Translations under genes and position numbers: made by a program | Part shown: positions 1 through 11,029 of the stretch, one piece after another | How the letters are laid out: every line of letters begins with the position of its first letter | Numbering within the stretch: position 1 is the stretch's first letter | NCBI GenBank assembly: GCA_027186245.1 | Contig: CP114483.1 | Location: 11,428,220 to 11,492,219, forward strand | DNA from: Coriaria nepalensis | Lineage: Eukaryota > Streptophyta > Magnoliopsida > Cucurbitales > Coriariaceae | Direction: 5' to 3' | Length of the DNA stretch: 64,000 bases | Notes under the pieces: generated by a model | The model's input: the letters and a program-made list of their open reading frames with translations, nothing else | What the model was told of the DNA's origin: nothing | The model's database searches: none

Positions 1-82
1 CATTCAGTCTTTTCATGTCATTAAATTGTTTAAAAGCACATCGAACCAATTCTATGTTTGCATTTAGAAAACGACTTTCATG
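1..82 (+). repeat. Partial C subunit at the left edge
   Basis: These bases match the last 82 bases of a C subunit, from CATTCAGTCTTTTCATGTC to the terminal CGACTTTCATG. The start is cut by the window edge, so the array continues to the left. The variant here (AGCACATCGAACCAATTC with GCATTTAGAAAACG) is one of the recurring domain I C haplotypes; it also occurs near 3,540 and 6,485. Confidence 0.95.
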
Positions 83-639
83 CATAACTTGCAAATGATC
101 TATTGAAGAAAACTATGCATTTTTTTAGCCTTAAAGTCATATTATTGCGTCTCTTTTAGTCATTTAATCATTCAAAATCACTTCGTACGAAATTCGCAGT
201 TTAAACACGACTTTCATGCATAACTTGCAAATTATATATTGAAGAAAACTATGCATTTTTTTAGCCTTAAAGTCATATTATTGCATTCCTTTTAGTCATT
301 AAATCATTCAAAATCACTTCGTACGAAATTCGCAGTTTAAACATGACTTTCGTGCATAACTTGCCGTTGATCGATCCAAGGCAACAACGCATTTGTTTAG
401 CCTTAAAATCATGTCGTTGAGTCTCTTGTAGTCATGAAATCATTCTAAATTAATCCGAACGAATTCTATTTTCGCCCTTCAAACATGATTTTCTTACATA
501 ACTTGCAATTAATCTATTGAAGACAACAATGCATTCCTTTAGCCTTAAAAAGCATGTCATTCAGTCTTTTCATGTCATTAAATTGTTTGAAAGCACATCG
601 AACGAATTCTATATTTGCATCTAAAACACGACTTTCATG
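83..639 (+). repeat. Four-subunit variant unit A-A-B-C (557 bp)
   Basis: Subunit starts are at 83 (A), 219 (a second A), 355 (B) and 497 (C). The two A copies are both 136 bp and nearly identical in their bodies. The first A ends TTTAAACACGACTTTCATG, which matches the usual end of a C subunit, whereas ordinary A units end TTTAAACATGACTTTCGTG. This hybrid tail suggests the unit arose when an A-to-B junction recombined with a C-to-A junction, removing one B-C pair from two adjacent A-B-C units. The only other A-A-B-C unit seen is at 38,532. Confidence 0.93.
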
Positions 640-775
640 CATAACTTGCAAATGATCTATTGAAGAAAACTATGCATTTTTTTAGCCTTAAAGTCATATT
701 ATTGCGTCTCTTTTAGTCATTAAATCATTCAAAATCACTTCGTACGAAATTCGCAGTTTAAACATGACTTTCGTG
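640..775 (+). repeat. Subunit A, reference copy (136 bp)
   Basis: This is the first A of a standard unit. It starts CATAACTTGCAAATGATC. Next come a T7 run after CTATGCA, then AGCCTTAAAGTCATATTATTG, the decamer palindrome TTCGTACGAA (739-748), and the tail TTTAAACATGACTTTCGTG. A is shorter than B and C by 6-7 bases, mostly because of the region between the AGCCTTAAA block and the palindrome and a shorter tail. The T7 run and the CAT/CGT base in AAAGTC(A/G)TATT are the commonest sites of variation along the array. Confidence 0.95.
739..748. other. Palindrome TTCGTACGAA in subunit A (representative)
   Basis: This perfect ten-base palindrome occurs once in most A subunits; other examples are at 182-191 and in nearly every domain I unit. 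It sits where B and C carry CCGAACGAATTC or TCGAACGAATTC, so it is the A version of the shared core. Variants in some copies break it (CGTATGAA, CTTACGAA, CGAACGAA). Short dyads can mark DNA-protein contact sites in satellites, but no known binding motif is matched and function is not claimed. Confidence 0.6.
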
Positions 776-917
776 CATAACTTGCCGTTGATTTATTCAA
801 GGCAACAACGCATTTGTTTAGCCTTAAAATCATGTCATTGAGTCTCTTGTAGTCATGAAATCATTCTAAATTAATCCGAACGAATTCTATTTTCGCCCTT
901 CAAACATGATTTTCTTA
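776..917 (+). repeat. Subunit B, reference copy (142 bp)
   Basis: B opens CATAACTTGCCGTTGAT, followed in most copies by CGATTCAAGGCAACAACGC. It then has TTTAGCCTTAAAATCATGTC, the core CCGAACGAATTCTATTTTCG with an EcoRI site (GAATTC, 882-887), and the tail CAAACATGATTTTCTTA. B is the most constant subunit. The usual variants are TTTATTC for CGATTC, TGTCTAGCC or TGTTTTGCC for TGTTTAGCC, and TTTTCACCC for TTTTCGCCC. Many copies also carry a ClaI-type ATCGAT. One EcoRI site per B predicts a 421-bp ladder. Confidence 0.95.
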
Positions 918-1060
918 CATAACTTGCAATTAATCTATTGAAGACAACAATGCGTTCCTTTAGCCTTAAAAAGCATGTCATTCAGTCTTTTCTTGTCCTT
1001 AAATTGTTTGAAAGCACATCGAACGAATTCTATGTTTGCATCTAAAACACGACTTTCATG
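918..1060 (+). repeat. Subunit C, reference copy (143 bp)
   Basis: C opens CATAACTTGCAATTAATC, then has ATTGAAGACAACAATGC, AGCCTTAAAAAGCATGTC, and the core CATCGAACGAATTC, here with a second EcoRI site (1025-1030). The tail is CTAAAACACGACTTTCATG. Most other C copies read GAACAAATTC or GAACCAATTC and so lose that EcoRI site. The third base of AATCTATTG varies (T, C or A). That single position decides whether a minus-strand frame through C is interrupted. Confidence 0.95.
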
Positions 1061-1536
1061 CATAACTTGCAAATTATCTATTGAAGAAAACTATGCATTT
1101 TTTTAGCCTTAAAGTCATATTATTGCGTCTCTTTTAGTCATTAAATCATTCAAAATCACTTTGTATGAAATTCGCAGTTTAAACATGACTTTCGTGCATA
1201 ACTTGCCGTTGATTTATTCAAGGCAACAACGCATTTGTTTAGCCTTAAAATCATGTCATTGAGTCTCTTGTAGTCGTGAAATCATTCTAAATTAATCCGA
1301 ACGAATTCTATTTTCACCCTTCAAACATGATTTTCTTACATAACTTGCAATTAATCTATTGAAGACAACAATGCATTCCTTTAGCCTTAAAAAGCATGTC
1401 ATTCAGTCTTTTCATGTCATTAAATTGTTTGAAAGCACGTCGAACAAATTCTATGTTTGGATCTAAAACACGACTTTCATGCATAACTTGCAAATGATCT
1501 ATTGAAGAAAACTATGCATTTTTTTAGCCTTAAAGT

Positions 1537-1542
1537 CATATA
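1537..1542 (+). repeat. Two-base insertion marker in subunit A, first copy
   Basis: The usual AGTCATATTATTGCG is expanded to AGTCATATATTATTGCG, so this unit is 423 bp. The same change occurs at about 5,327-5,332 and nowhere else that I saw. It identifies the two sites as copies of one another. Confidence 0.9.
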
Positions 1543-4500
1543 TTATTGCGTCTCTTTTAGTCATTCAATCATTCAAAATCACTTCGTACGAAATTCGCAG
1601 TTTAAAAATGACTTTCGTGCATAACTTGCCGTTGATCGATTCAAGGCAACAACGCATTTGTTTAGCCTTAAAATCATGTCATTGAGTCTCTTGTAGTCAT
1701 GAAATCATTCTAAATTAATCCGAACGAATTCTATTTTCGCCCTTCAAACATGATTTTCTTACATAACTTGCAATTAATCTATTGAAGACAACAATGCGTT
1801 CCTTTAGCCTTAAAAAGCATGTCATTCAGTCTTTTCTTGTCCTTAAATTGTTTAAAAGCACATCGAACGAATTCTATGTTTGCATCTAAAACACGACTTT
1901 CATGCATAACTTGCAAATGATCTATTGAAGAAAACTATGCATTTTTTTAGCCTTAAAGTCATATTATTGCGTCTCTTTTAGTCATTAAATCATTCAAAAT
2001 CACTTCGTACGAAATTCGTAGTTTAAACATGACTTTCGTGCATAACTTGCCGTTGATTTATTCAAGGCGACAACGCATTTGTTTAGCCTTAAAATCATGT
2101 CATTGAGTCTCTTGTAGTCATGAAATCATTCTAAATTAATCCGAACGAATTCTACTTTCGCCCTTCAAACATGATTTTCTTACATAACTTGCAATTAATC
2201 TATTGAAGACAACAACGCATTCATTTAGCCTTAAAAAGCATGTCATTCAGTCTTTTCATGTCATTAAATTGTTTGAAAGCACGTCGAACCAATTCTATGT
2301 TTGCATTTAAAACACGACTTTCACGTATAACTTGCAAATTATCTATTGAAGAAAACTATGCATTTTTTTAGCCATAAAGTCGTATTATTGGATCTCTTTT
2401 GGTCATTAAATCATTCAAAATCACTTCGTACGAAATTCGCAGTTAAAACATGACTTTCGTGCATAACTTGCCGTTGATCGATTCAAGGCAACAACGCATT
2501 TGTTTAGCCTTAAAATCAGGTCATTGAGTCTCTTGTAGTCATGAAATCATTCTAAATTAATCCGAACGAATTCTATTTTCGCCCTTCAAACATGATTTTC
2601 TTACATAACTTGCAATTAATCTATTGAAGACAACAATGCATTCCTTTAGCCTTAAAAAGCATGTCATTCAGTCTTTTAATGTCATTAAATTGTTTAAAAG
2701 CACATCGAACCAATTCTATGTTTGCATTTAAAACACGACTTTCATGTATAACTTGCAAATGATCTATTGAAGAAAACTATGCATTTTTTTAGCCATAAAG
2801 TCGTATTATTGTGTCTCTTTTAGTCATTAAATCATTCAAAATCACTTCGTGCGAAATTCGCAGTTTAAAAATGACTTTCGTGCATAACTTGCCGTTGATC
2901 GATTCAAGGCAACAACGCATTTGTTTAGCCTTAAAATCATGTCATTGAGTCTCTTGTAGTCATGAAATCATTCTAAATTAATCTGAATGAATTCTATTTT
3001 CGCCCTTCCAACATGATTTTCTTACATAACTTGCAATTAATCTATTGAAGACAACAACGCATTCATTTAGCCTTAAAAAGCATGTCATTCAGTCTTTTCA
3101 TGTCATTAAATTGTTTGAAAGCACGTCGAACCAATTCTATGTTTGCATTTAAAACACGACTTTCATGTATAACTTGCAAATGATCTATTGAAGAAAACTA
3201 TGCATTTTTTTAGCCATAAAGTCGTATTATTGGATCTCTTTTGGTCATTAAATCATTCAAAATCACTTCGTACGAAATTCGCAGTTAAAACATGACTTCC
3301 GTGCATAACTTGCCGTTGATCGATTCAAGGCAACAACGCATTTGTTTAGCCTTAAAATCATGTCATTGAGTCTCTTGTAGTCCTGAAATCATTCTAAATT
3401 AATCCGAACGAATTCTATTTTCGCCCTTCAAACATGATTTTCTTACATAACTTGCAATTAATCTATTGAAGACAACAATGCATTCCTTTAGCCTTAAAAA
3501 GTATGTCATTCAGTCTTTTCATGTCATTAAATTGTTTAAAAGCACATCGAACCAATTCTATGTTTGCATTTAGAAAACGACTTGCATGCATAACTTGCAA
3601 ATGATCTATTGAAGAAAACTATGCATTTTTTTAGCCTTAAAGTCATATTATTGCGTCTCTTTTAGTCATTCAATCATTCAAAATCACTTCGTACGAAATT
3701 CGCAGTTTAAACATGACTTTCGTGCATAACTTGCCGTTGATCGATTCAAGGCAACAACGCATTTGTCTAGCCTTAAAATCATGTCATTGAGTCTCTTGTA
3801 GTCATGAAATCATTCTAAATTAATCCGAGCGAATTCTATTTTCGCCCTTCAAACATGATTTTCTTACATAACTTGCAATTAATCTATTGAAGACAACAAT
3901 GCATTCCTTTAGCCTTAAAAAGCATGTCATTCAGTCTTTTCATGTCATTAAATTGTTTGAAAGCACATCGAACAAATTCTATGTTTGCATCTAAAACAGG
4001 ACTTTCATGCATAACTTGCAAATGATCTATTGAAGAAAACTATGCATTTTTTTAGCCTTAAAGTCATATTATTGCGTCTCTTTTAGTCATTAAATCACTC
4101 AAAATCACTTCGTATGAAATTCACAGTTTAAACATGACTTTCATGCATAACTTGCCGTTAATCAATTCAAGGCAACAACGCATTTGATTAGCCTTAAAAT
4201 CATGTCATTGAGTCTCTTGTAGTCATGAAATCATTCTAAATTAATCCGAACGAATTCTATTTTCGCCCTTCAAACATGATTTTCTTACATAACTTGCAAT
4301 TAATCTATTCAAGACAACAATGCATTCCTTTAGCCTTAAAAAGCTTGTCATTCAGTCTTTTCATGTCATTAAATTGTTTGAAAGCACATCGAACGAATTC
4401 TATGTTTGCATCTAAAACACGACTTTCATGCATAACTTGCAAATTATCAATTGAAGAAAACTATGCATTTTTTTAGCCTTAAAGTCATATTATTGCGTCT

Positions 4501-4549
4501 CTTTTAGTCATTAAATCACTCAAAATCACTTTGTATGAAATTCGCAGTT

Positions 4550-5815
4550 TAAACATGACTTTCGTGCATAACTTGCCGTTGATTTATTCAAGGCGACAAC
4601 GCATTTGTTTAGCCTTAAAATCATGTCATTGAGTCTCTTGTAGTCATGAAATCATTCTAAATTAATCCGAACGAATTCTACTTTCGCCCTTCAAACATGA
4701 TTTTCTTACATAACTTGCAATTAATCTATTGAAGACAACAACGCATTCATTTAGCCTTAAAAAGCATGTCATTCAGTCTTTTCATGTCATTAAATTGTTT
4801 GAAAGCACGTCGAACCAATTCTATGTTTGCATTTAAAACACGACTTTCACGTATAACTTGCAAATTATCTATTGAAGAAAACTATGCATTTTTTTAGCCA
4901 TAAAGTCGTATTATTGGATCTCTTTTGGTCATTAAATCATTCAAAATCACTTCGTACGAAATTCGCAGTTTAAACATTACTTTCGTGCATAACTTGCCGT
5001 TGATTTATTCAAGGCAACAACGCATTTGTTTAGCCTTAAAATCATGTCATTGAGTCTCTTGTAGTCGTGAAATCATTCTAAATTAATCCGAACGAATTCT
5101 ATTTTCACCCTTCAAACATGATTTTCTTACATAACTTGCAATTAATCTATTGAAGACAACAATGCATTCCTTTAGCCTTAAAAAGCATGTCATTCAGTCT
5201 TTTCATGTCATTAAATTGTTTGAAAGCACGTCGAACAAATTCTATGTTTGGATCTAAAACACGACTTTCATGCATAACTTGCAAATGATCTATTGAAGAA
5301 AACTATGCATTTTTTTAGCCTTAAAGTCATATATTATTGCGTCTCTTTTAGTCATTCAATCATTCAAAATCACTTCGTACGAAATTCGCAGTTTAAACAT
5401 GACTTCCGTGCATAACTTGCCGTTGATCGATTCAAGGCAACAACGCATTTGTTTAGCCTTAAAATCATGTCATTGAGTCTCTTGTAGTCCGGAAATCATT
5501 CTAAATTAATCCGAACGAATTCTATTTTCGCCCTTCAAACATGATTTTCTTACATAACTTGCAATTAATCTATTGAAGACAACAATGCATTCCTTTAGCC
5601 TTAAAAAGTATGTCATTCAGTCTTTTCATGTCATTAAATTGTTTAAAAGCACATCGAACCAATTCTATGTTTGCATTTAGAAAACGACTTGCATGCATAA
5701 TTTGCAAATGATCTATTGAAGAAAACTATGCATTTTTTTAGCCTTAAAGTCATATTATTGCGTCTCTTTTAGTCATTCAATCATTCAAAATCACTTCGTA
5801 CGAAATTCGCAGTTT
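4550..5815 (+). repeat. Three-segment recombinant mosaic of earlier units
   Basis: Marker variants show three blocks copied from three places upstream. About 4,550-4,965 matches 2,024-2,439 (offset 2,526, 6 units), sharing AAGGCGACAAC, CTACTTTCGCC and TTTCACGTATAAC (4,847 and 2,321). About 4,965-5,395 matches 1,176-1,606 (offset 3,789, 9 units), sharing GTCGTGAAATC, TTTTCACCC, GTTTGGATC and the two-base insertion. About 5,395-5,815 matches 3,287-3,708 (offset about 2,107, 5 units plus 2 bases), sharing GACTTCCGTG, AAAAAGTATGTC and CGACTTGCATGC (5,688 and 3,581). The join points are inferred from where the markers switch. Confidence 0.8.
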
Positions 5816-8799
5816 AAACATAACTTTCGTGCATAACTTGCCGTTGATCGATCCAAGCCAACAACGCATTTATTTAGCCTTAAAATCATGTCATTGAGTC
5901 TCTTGTAGTCATGAAATCATTCTAAATTAATCCGAACGAATTCTATTTTCGCCCTTCAAACATGATTTTCTTACATAACTTGCAATTAATCTATTGAAGA
6001 CAACAATGCATTCCTTTAGCCTTAAAAAGCATGTGATTCAGTCTTTTCATGTCATTAAATTGTTTGAAAACACATCGAACAAATTCTATGTTTGCATCTA
6101 AAACACGACTTTCATGCATAACTTGCAAATGATCTATTGAAGAAAACTATGCATTTTTTTAGCCATAAAGTTGTATTATTGGATCTATTTTGGTCATTAA
6201 ATCATTCAAAATCACGTCGTACGAAATTCGCAGTTTAAACACGACTTTCATGAATAACTTGCCGTTGATCGATTCAAGGCAACAACGGATTTGTTTAGCC
6301 TTAAAATAATGTCATTGAGTCTCTTGTAGTCATGAAATCATTCTAAATTAATCCGAACGAATTCTATTTTCGCCCTCCAAACATGATTTTCTTACATAAC
6401 TTGCAATTAATCTATTGAAGACAACAATGCATTCCTTTAGCCTTAAAAAGCATGTCATTCAGTCTTTTCATGTCATTAAATTGTTTAAAAGCACATCGAA
6501 CCAATTCTATGTTTGCATTTAGACAACGACTTTCATGCATAACTTGCAAATGATCTATTGAAGAAAACTATGCATTTTTTTAGCCTTAAAGTCATATTAT
6601 TGCGTCTCTTTTAGTCATTAAATCATTCAAAATCACTTCGTACGAAATTCGCAGTTTAAACATGACTTTCGTGCATAACTTGCCGTTGATCAATTCAAGG
6701 CAAGAACACATTTGTTTAACCTTAAAATCATGTCATTGAGTCTCGTGTAGTCGTGAAATCATTCTAAATTAATCCGAACGAATTCTATTTTCGCCCTTCA
6801 AACATGATTTTCTTACATAACTTGCAATTAATCTATTGAAGACAACAATGCATTCCTTTAGCCTTAAAAAGCATGTCATTCAGTCTTTTCATGTCATTAA
6901 ATTGTTTGAAAGCACATCGAACAAATTCTATGTTTGCATCTAAAACACGACTTTCATCCATAACTTGCAAATGATCTATTGAAGAAAACTATGCATTTTG
7001 TTTGCCTTAAAGTCATATTATTGCATCTCTTTTAGTCATTAAATCATTCAAAATCACTTCGTACGAAATTCGCAGTTTAAACATGACTTTCGTGCATAAC
7101 TTGCCGTTGATCGATTCAAGGCAAGAACACATTTGTTTAACCTTAAAATCATGTCATTGTGTCTCGTGTAGTCGTGAAATCATTCTAAATTAATCCGAAC
7201 GAATTCTATTTTCGCCCTTCAAACATAATTTTCTTACATAACTTGCAATTAATCTATTGAAGACAACAATGCATTCCTTTAGCCTTAAAAAGCATGTCAT
7301 TCAGTCTTTTCATGTCATTAAATTGTTTGAAAGCACATCGAACAAATTCTATGTTTGGATCTAAAACACGACTTTCATGCATAACTTGCAAATGATCTAT
7401 TGAAGAAAACTATGCATTTTTTTAGCCTTAAAGTCATATTATTGCGTCTCTTTTAGTCATTAAATCATTCAAAATCACTTCGTACGAAATTCGCAGTTTA
7501 AACATGACTTTCGTGCATAACTTGCCGTTGATCGATTCAAGGCAACAACGCATTTGTCTAGCCTTAAAATCATGTCATTGAGTCTCTTGTAGTCATGAAA
7601 TCATTCTAAATTAATCCGAACGAATTCTATTTTCGCCCTTCAAACATGATTTTCTTACATAACTTGCAATTAATCTATTGAAGACAACAATGCATTCCTT
7701 TAGCCTTAAAAAGCATGTCATTCAGTCTTTTCATGTCATTAAATTGTTTGAAAGCACATCGAACAAATTCTATGTTTGCATCTAAAACACGACTTTCATC
7801 CATAACTTGCAAATGATCTATTGACGAAAGCTATGCATTTTTTTTGCCTTAAAGTCATATTATTGCATCTCTTTTAGTCATTAAATCATTCAAAATCACT
7901 TCGTACGAAATTCGCAGTTTAAACATGACTTTCGTGCATAACTTGCCGTTGATCGATTCAAGGCAAGAACACATTTGTTTAACCTTAAAATCATGTCATT
8001 GAGTCTCGTGTAGTCGTGAAATCATTCTAAATTAATCCGAACGAATTCTATTTTCGCCCTTCAAACATGATTTTCTTACATAACTTGCAATTAATCTATT
8101 GAAGACAACAATGCATTCCTTTAACCTTAAAAAGCATGTCATTCAGTCTTTTCATGTCATTAAATTGTTTGAAAGCACATCGAACAAATTCTATGTTTGC
8201 ATCTAAAACACGACTTTCATCCATAACTTGCAAATGATCTATTGAAGAAAACTATGCATTTTTTTAGCCTTAAAGTCATATTATTGCGTCTCTTTCAGTC
8301 ATTAAATCATTCAAAATCACTTCGTACGAAATTCGCAGTTTAAACATGACTTTCGTGCATAACTTGCCGTTGATCGATTCAAGGCAACAACGCATTTGTT
8401 TAGCCTTAAAATCATGTCATTGAGTCTCTTGTAGTCGTGAAATCATTCTAAATTAATCCGAACGAATTCTATTTTCACCCTTCGAACATGATTTTCTTAC
8501 ATAACTTGCAATTAATCTATTGAAGACAACAATGCATTCCTTTAGCCTTAAAAAGCATGTCATTCAGTCTTTTCATGTCATTAAATTGTTTGAAAGCACA
8601 TCGAACAAATTCTATGTTTGCATCTAAAACACGACTTTCATGCATAACTTGCAAATGATTTATTGAAGAAAACTATGCATTTTTTTAGCCTTAAAGTCAT
8701 ATTATTGCGTCTCTTTTAGTCATTAAATCATTCAAAATCACTTCGTACGAAATTCGCAGTTTAAACATGACTTTCGTGCATAACTTGCCGTTGATCGAT

Positions 8800-9130
8800 T
8801 CAAGGCAACAACGCATTTGTCTAGCCTTAAAATCATGTCATTGAGTCTCTTGTAGTCATGAAATCATTCTAAATTAATCCGAGCGAATTCTATTTTCGCC
8901 CTTCAAACATGATTTTCTTACATAACTTGCAATTAATCTATTGAAGACAACAATGCATTCCTTTAGCCTTAAAAAGCATGTCATTCAGTCTTTTCATGTC
9001 ATTAAATTGTTTGAAAGCACATCGAACAAATTCTATGTTTGCATCTAAAACAGGACTTTCATGCATAACTTGCAAATGATCTATTGAAGAAAACTATGCA
9101 TTTTTTTAGCCTTAAAGTCATATTATTGCG
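8800..9130 (+). repeat. Copy of the 3,750-4,078 segment
   Basis: This block shares TGTCTAGCC, the rare AATCCGAGCGAATTC and the rare CTAAAACAGGACTTTC (9,045 here, 3,991 upstream). The offset is 5,054, which is 12 units plus the two bases inserted near 5,330. It is a dispersed segment of less than one unit, consistent with conversion or an older duplication since broken up. Confidence 0.75.
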
Positions 9131-11029
9131 TCTCTTTTAGTCATTAAATCATTCAAAATCACTTCGTACGAAATTCGCAGTTTAAACATGACTTTCGTGC
9201 ATAACTTGCCGTTGATCGATTCAAGGCAAGAACACATTTGTTTAACCTTGAAATCATGTCATTGAGTCTCGTGTAGTCGTGAAATCATTCTAAATTAATC
9301 CGAACGAATTCTATTTTCGCCCTTCAAACATGATTTTCTTACATAACTTGCAATTAATCTATTGAAGACAACAATGCATTCCTTTAGCCTTAAAAAGCAT
9401 GTCATTCACTCTTTTCATGTCATTAAATTGTTTGAAAGCACATCGAACAAATTCTATGTTTGCATCTAAAACGAGACTTTCATCCATAACTTGCAAATGA
9501 TCTATTGAAGAAAAATATGCATTTTTTTAGCCTTAAAGTCATATTATTGCGTCTCTTTTAGTCATTAAATCATTCAAAATCACTTCGTACGAAATTCGCA
9601 GTTTAAACATGACTTTCGTGCATAACTTGCCGTTGATCGATTCAAGGCAACAACGCATTTGTTTAGCCTTAAAATCATGTCGTTGAGTCTCTTGTAGTCG
9701 TGAAATCATTCTAAATGAATCCGAACGAATTCTATTTTCACCCTTCAAACATGATTTTCTTACATAACTTGCAATTAATCTATTGAAGACAACAATGCAT
9801 TCCTTTAGCCTTAAAAAGCATGTCATTCAGTCTTTTCATGTCATTAAATTGTTTGAAAGCACATCGAACAAATTCTATGTTTGGATCTAAAACACGACTT
9901 TCATGCATAACTTGCAAATGATTTATTGAAGAAAACTATGCATTTTTTTAGCCTTAAAGTCATATTATTGCGTCTCTTTTAGTCATTAAATCATTCAAAA
10001 TCACTTCGTACGAAATTCGCAGTTTAAACATGACTTTCGTGCATAACTTGCCGTTGATCGATTCAAGGCAACAACGCATTTGTCTAGCCTTAAAATCATG
10101 TCATTGAGTCTCTTGTAGTCATGAAATCATTCTAAATTAATCCGAACGAATTCTATTTTCACCCTTCAAACATGATTTTCTTACATAACTTGCAATTAAT
10201 CTATTGAAGACAACAATGCATTCCTTTAGCCTTAAAAAGCATGTCATTCAGTCTTTTCATGTCATTAAATTGTTTGAAAGCACATCGAACAAATTCTATG
10301 TTTGGATCTAAAACACGACTTTCATGCATAACTTGCAAATGATCTATTGAAGAAAACTATGCATTTTTTTAGCCTTAAAGTCATATTATTGCGTCTCTTT
10401 TAGTCATTAAATCATTCAAAATCACTTCGTACAAAATTCGCAGTTTAAACATGACTTTCGTGCATAACTTGCCGTTGATCGATTCAAGGCAACAACGCAT
10501 TTGTCTAGCCTTAAAATCATGTCATTGAGTCTCTTGTAGTCATGAAATCATTCTAAATTAATCCGAACGAATTCTATTTTCGCCCTTCAAACATGATTTT
10601 CTTACATAACTTGCAATTAATCTATTCAAGACAACAATGCATTCCTTTAGCCTTAAAAAGCATGTCATTCAGGCTTTTCATGTCATTAAATTGTTTGAAA
10701 GCACATCGAACAAATTCTATGTTTGCATCTAAAACGAGACTTTCATCCATAACTTGCAAATGATCTATTGAAGAAAAATATGCATTTTTTTAGCCTTAAA
10801 GTCATATTATTGCGTCTCTTTTAGTCATTAAATCATTCAAAATCACTTCGTACGAAATTCGCAGTTTAAACATGACTTTCGTGCATAACTTGCCGTTGAT
10901 CGATTCAAGGCAACAACGCATTTGTTTAGCCTTAAAATCATGTCGTTGAGTCTCTTGTAGTCGTGAAATCATTCTAAATTAATCCGAACGAATTCTATTT
11001 TCACCCTTCAAACATGATTTTCTTACATA

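Noticed and set aside
680..705. Rho-independent terminator suggested by the T7 run in A
   Set aside because: The run CTATGCATTTTTTTAGCC has no GC-rich hairpin before it and is part of every unit. The array has no transcription unit for it to end.
730..760. CENP-B box in subunit A
   Set aside because: The mammalian CENP-B core needs TTCG, an A at a fixed distance and CGGG. The TTCGTACGAAATTCG region lacks CGGG, and no better match was found in B or C.
4276..4476. 66-codon open frame on the plus strand
   Set aside because: It is satellite sequence across B, C and A that happens to lack stops in one unit. The same region in other units is interrupted, and the product has no recognisable features.
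9539..9826. 95-codon open frame on the minus strand
   Set aside because: It lies wholly within a standard B-C stretch of the satellite and differs from closed neighbours only by point variants. There is no recognisable domain, ribosome or splice context, and no conservation as a frame in adjacent units.
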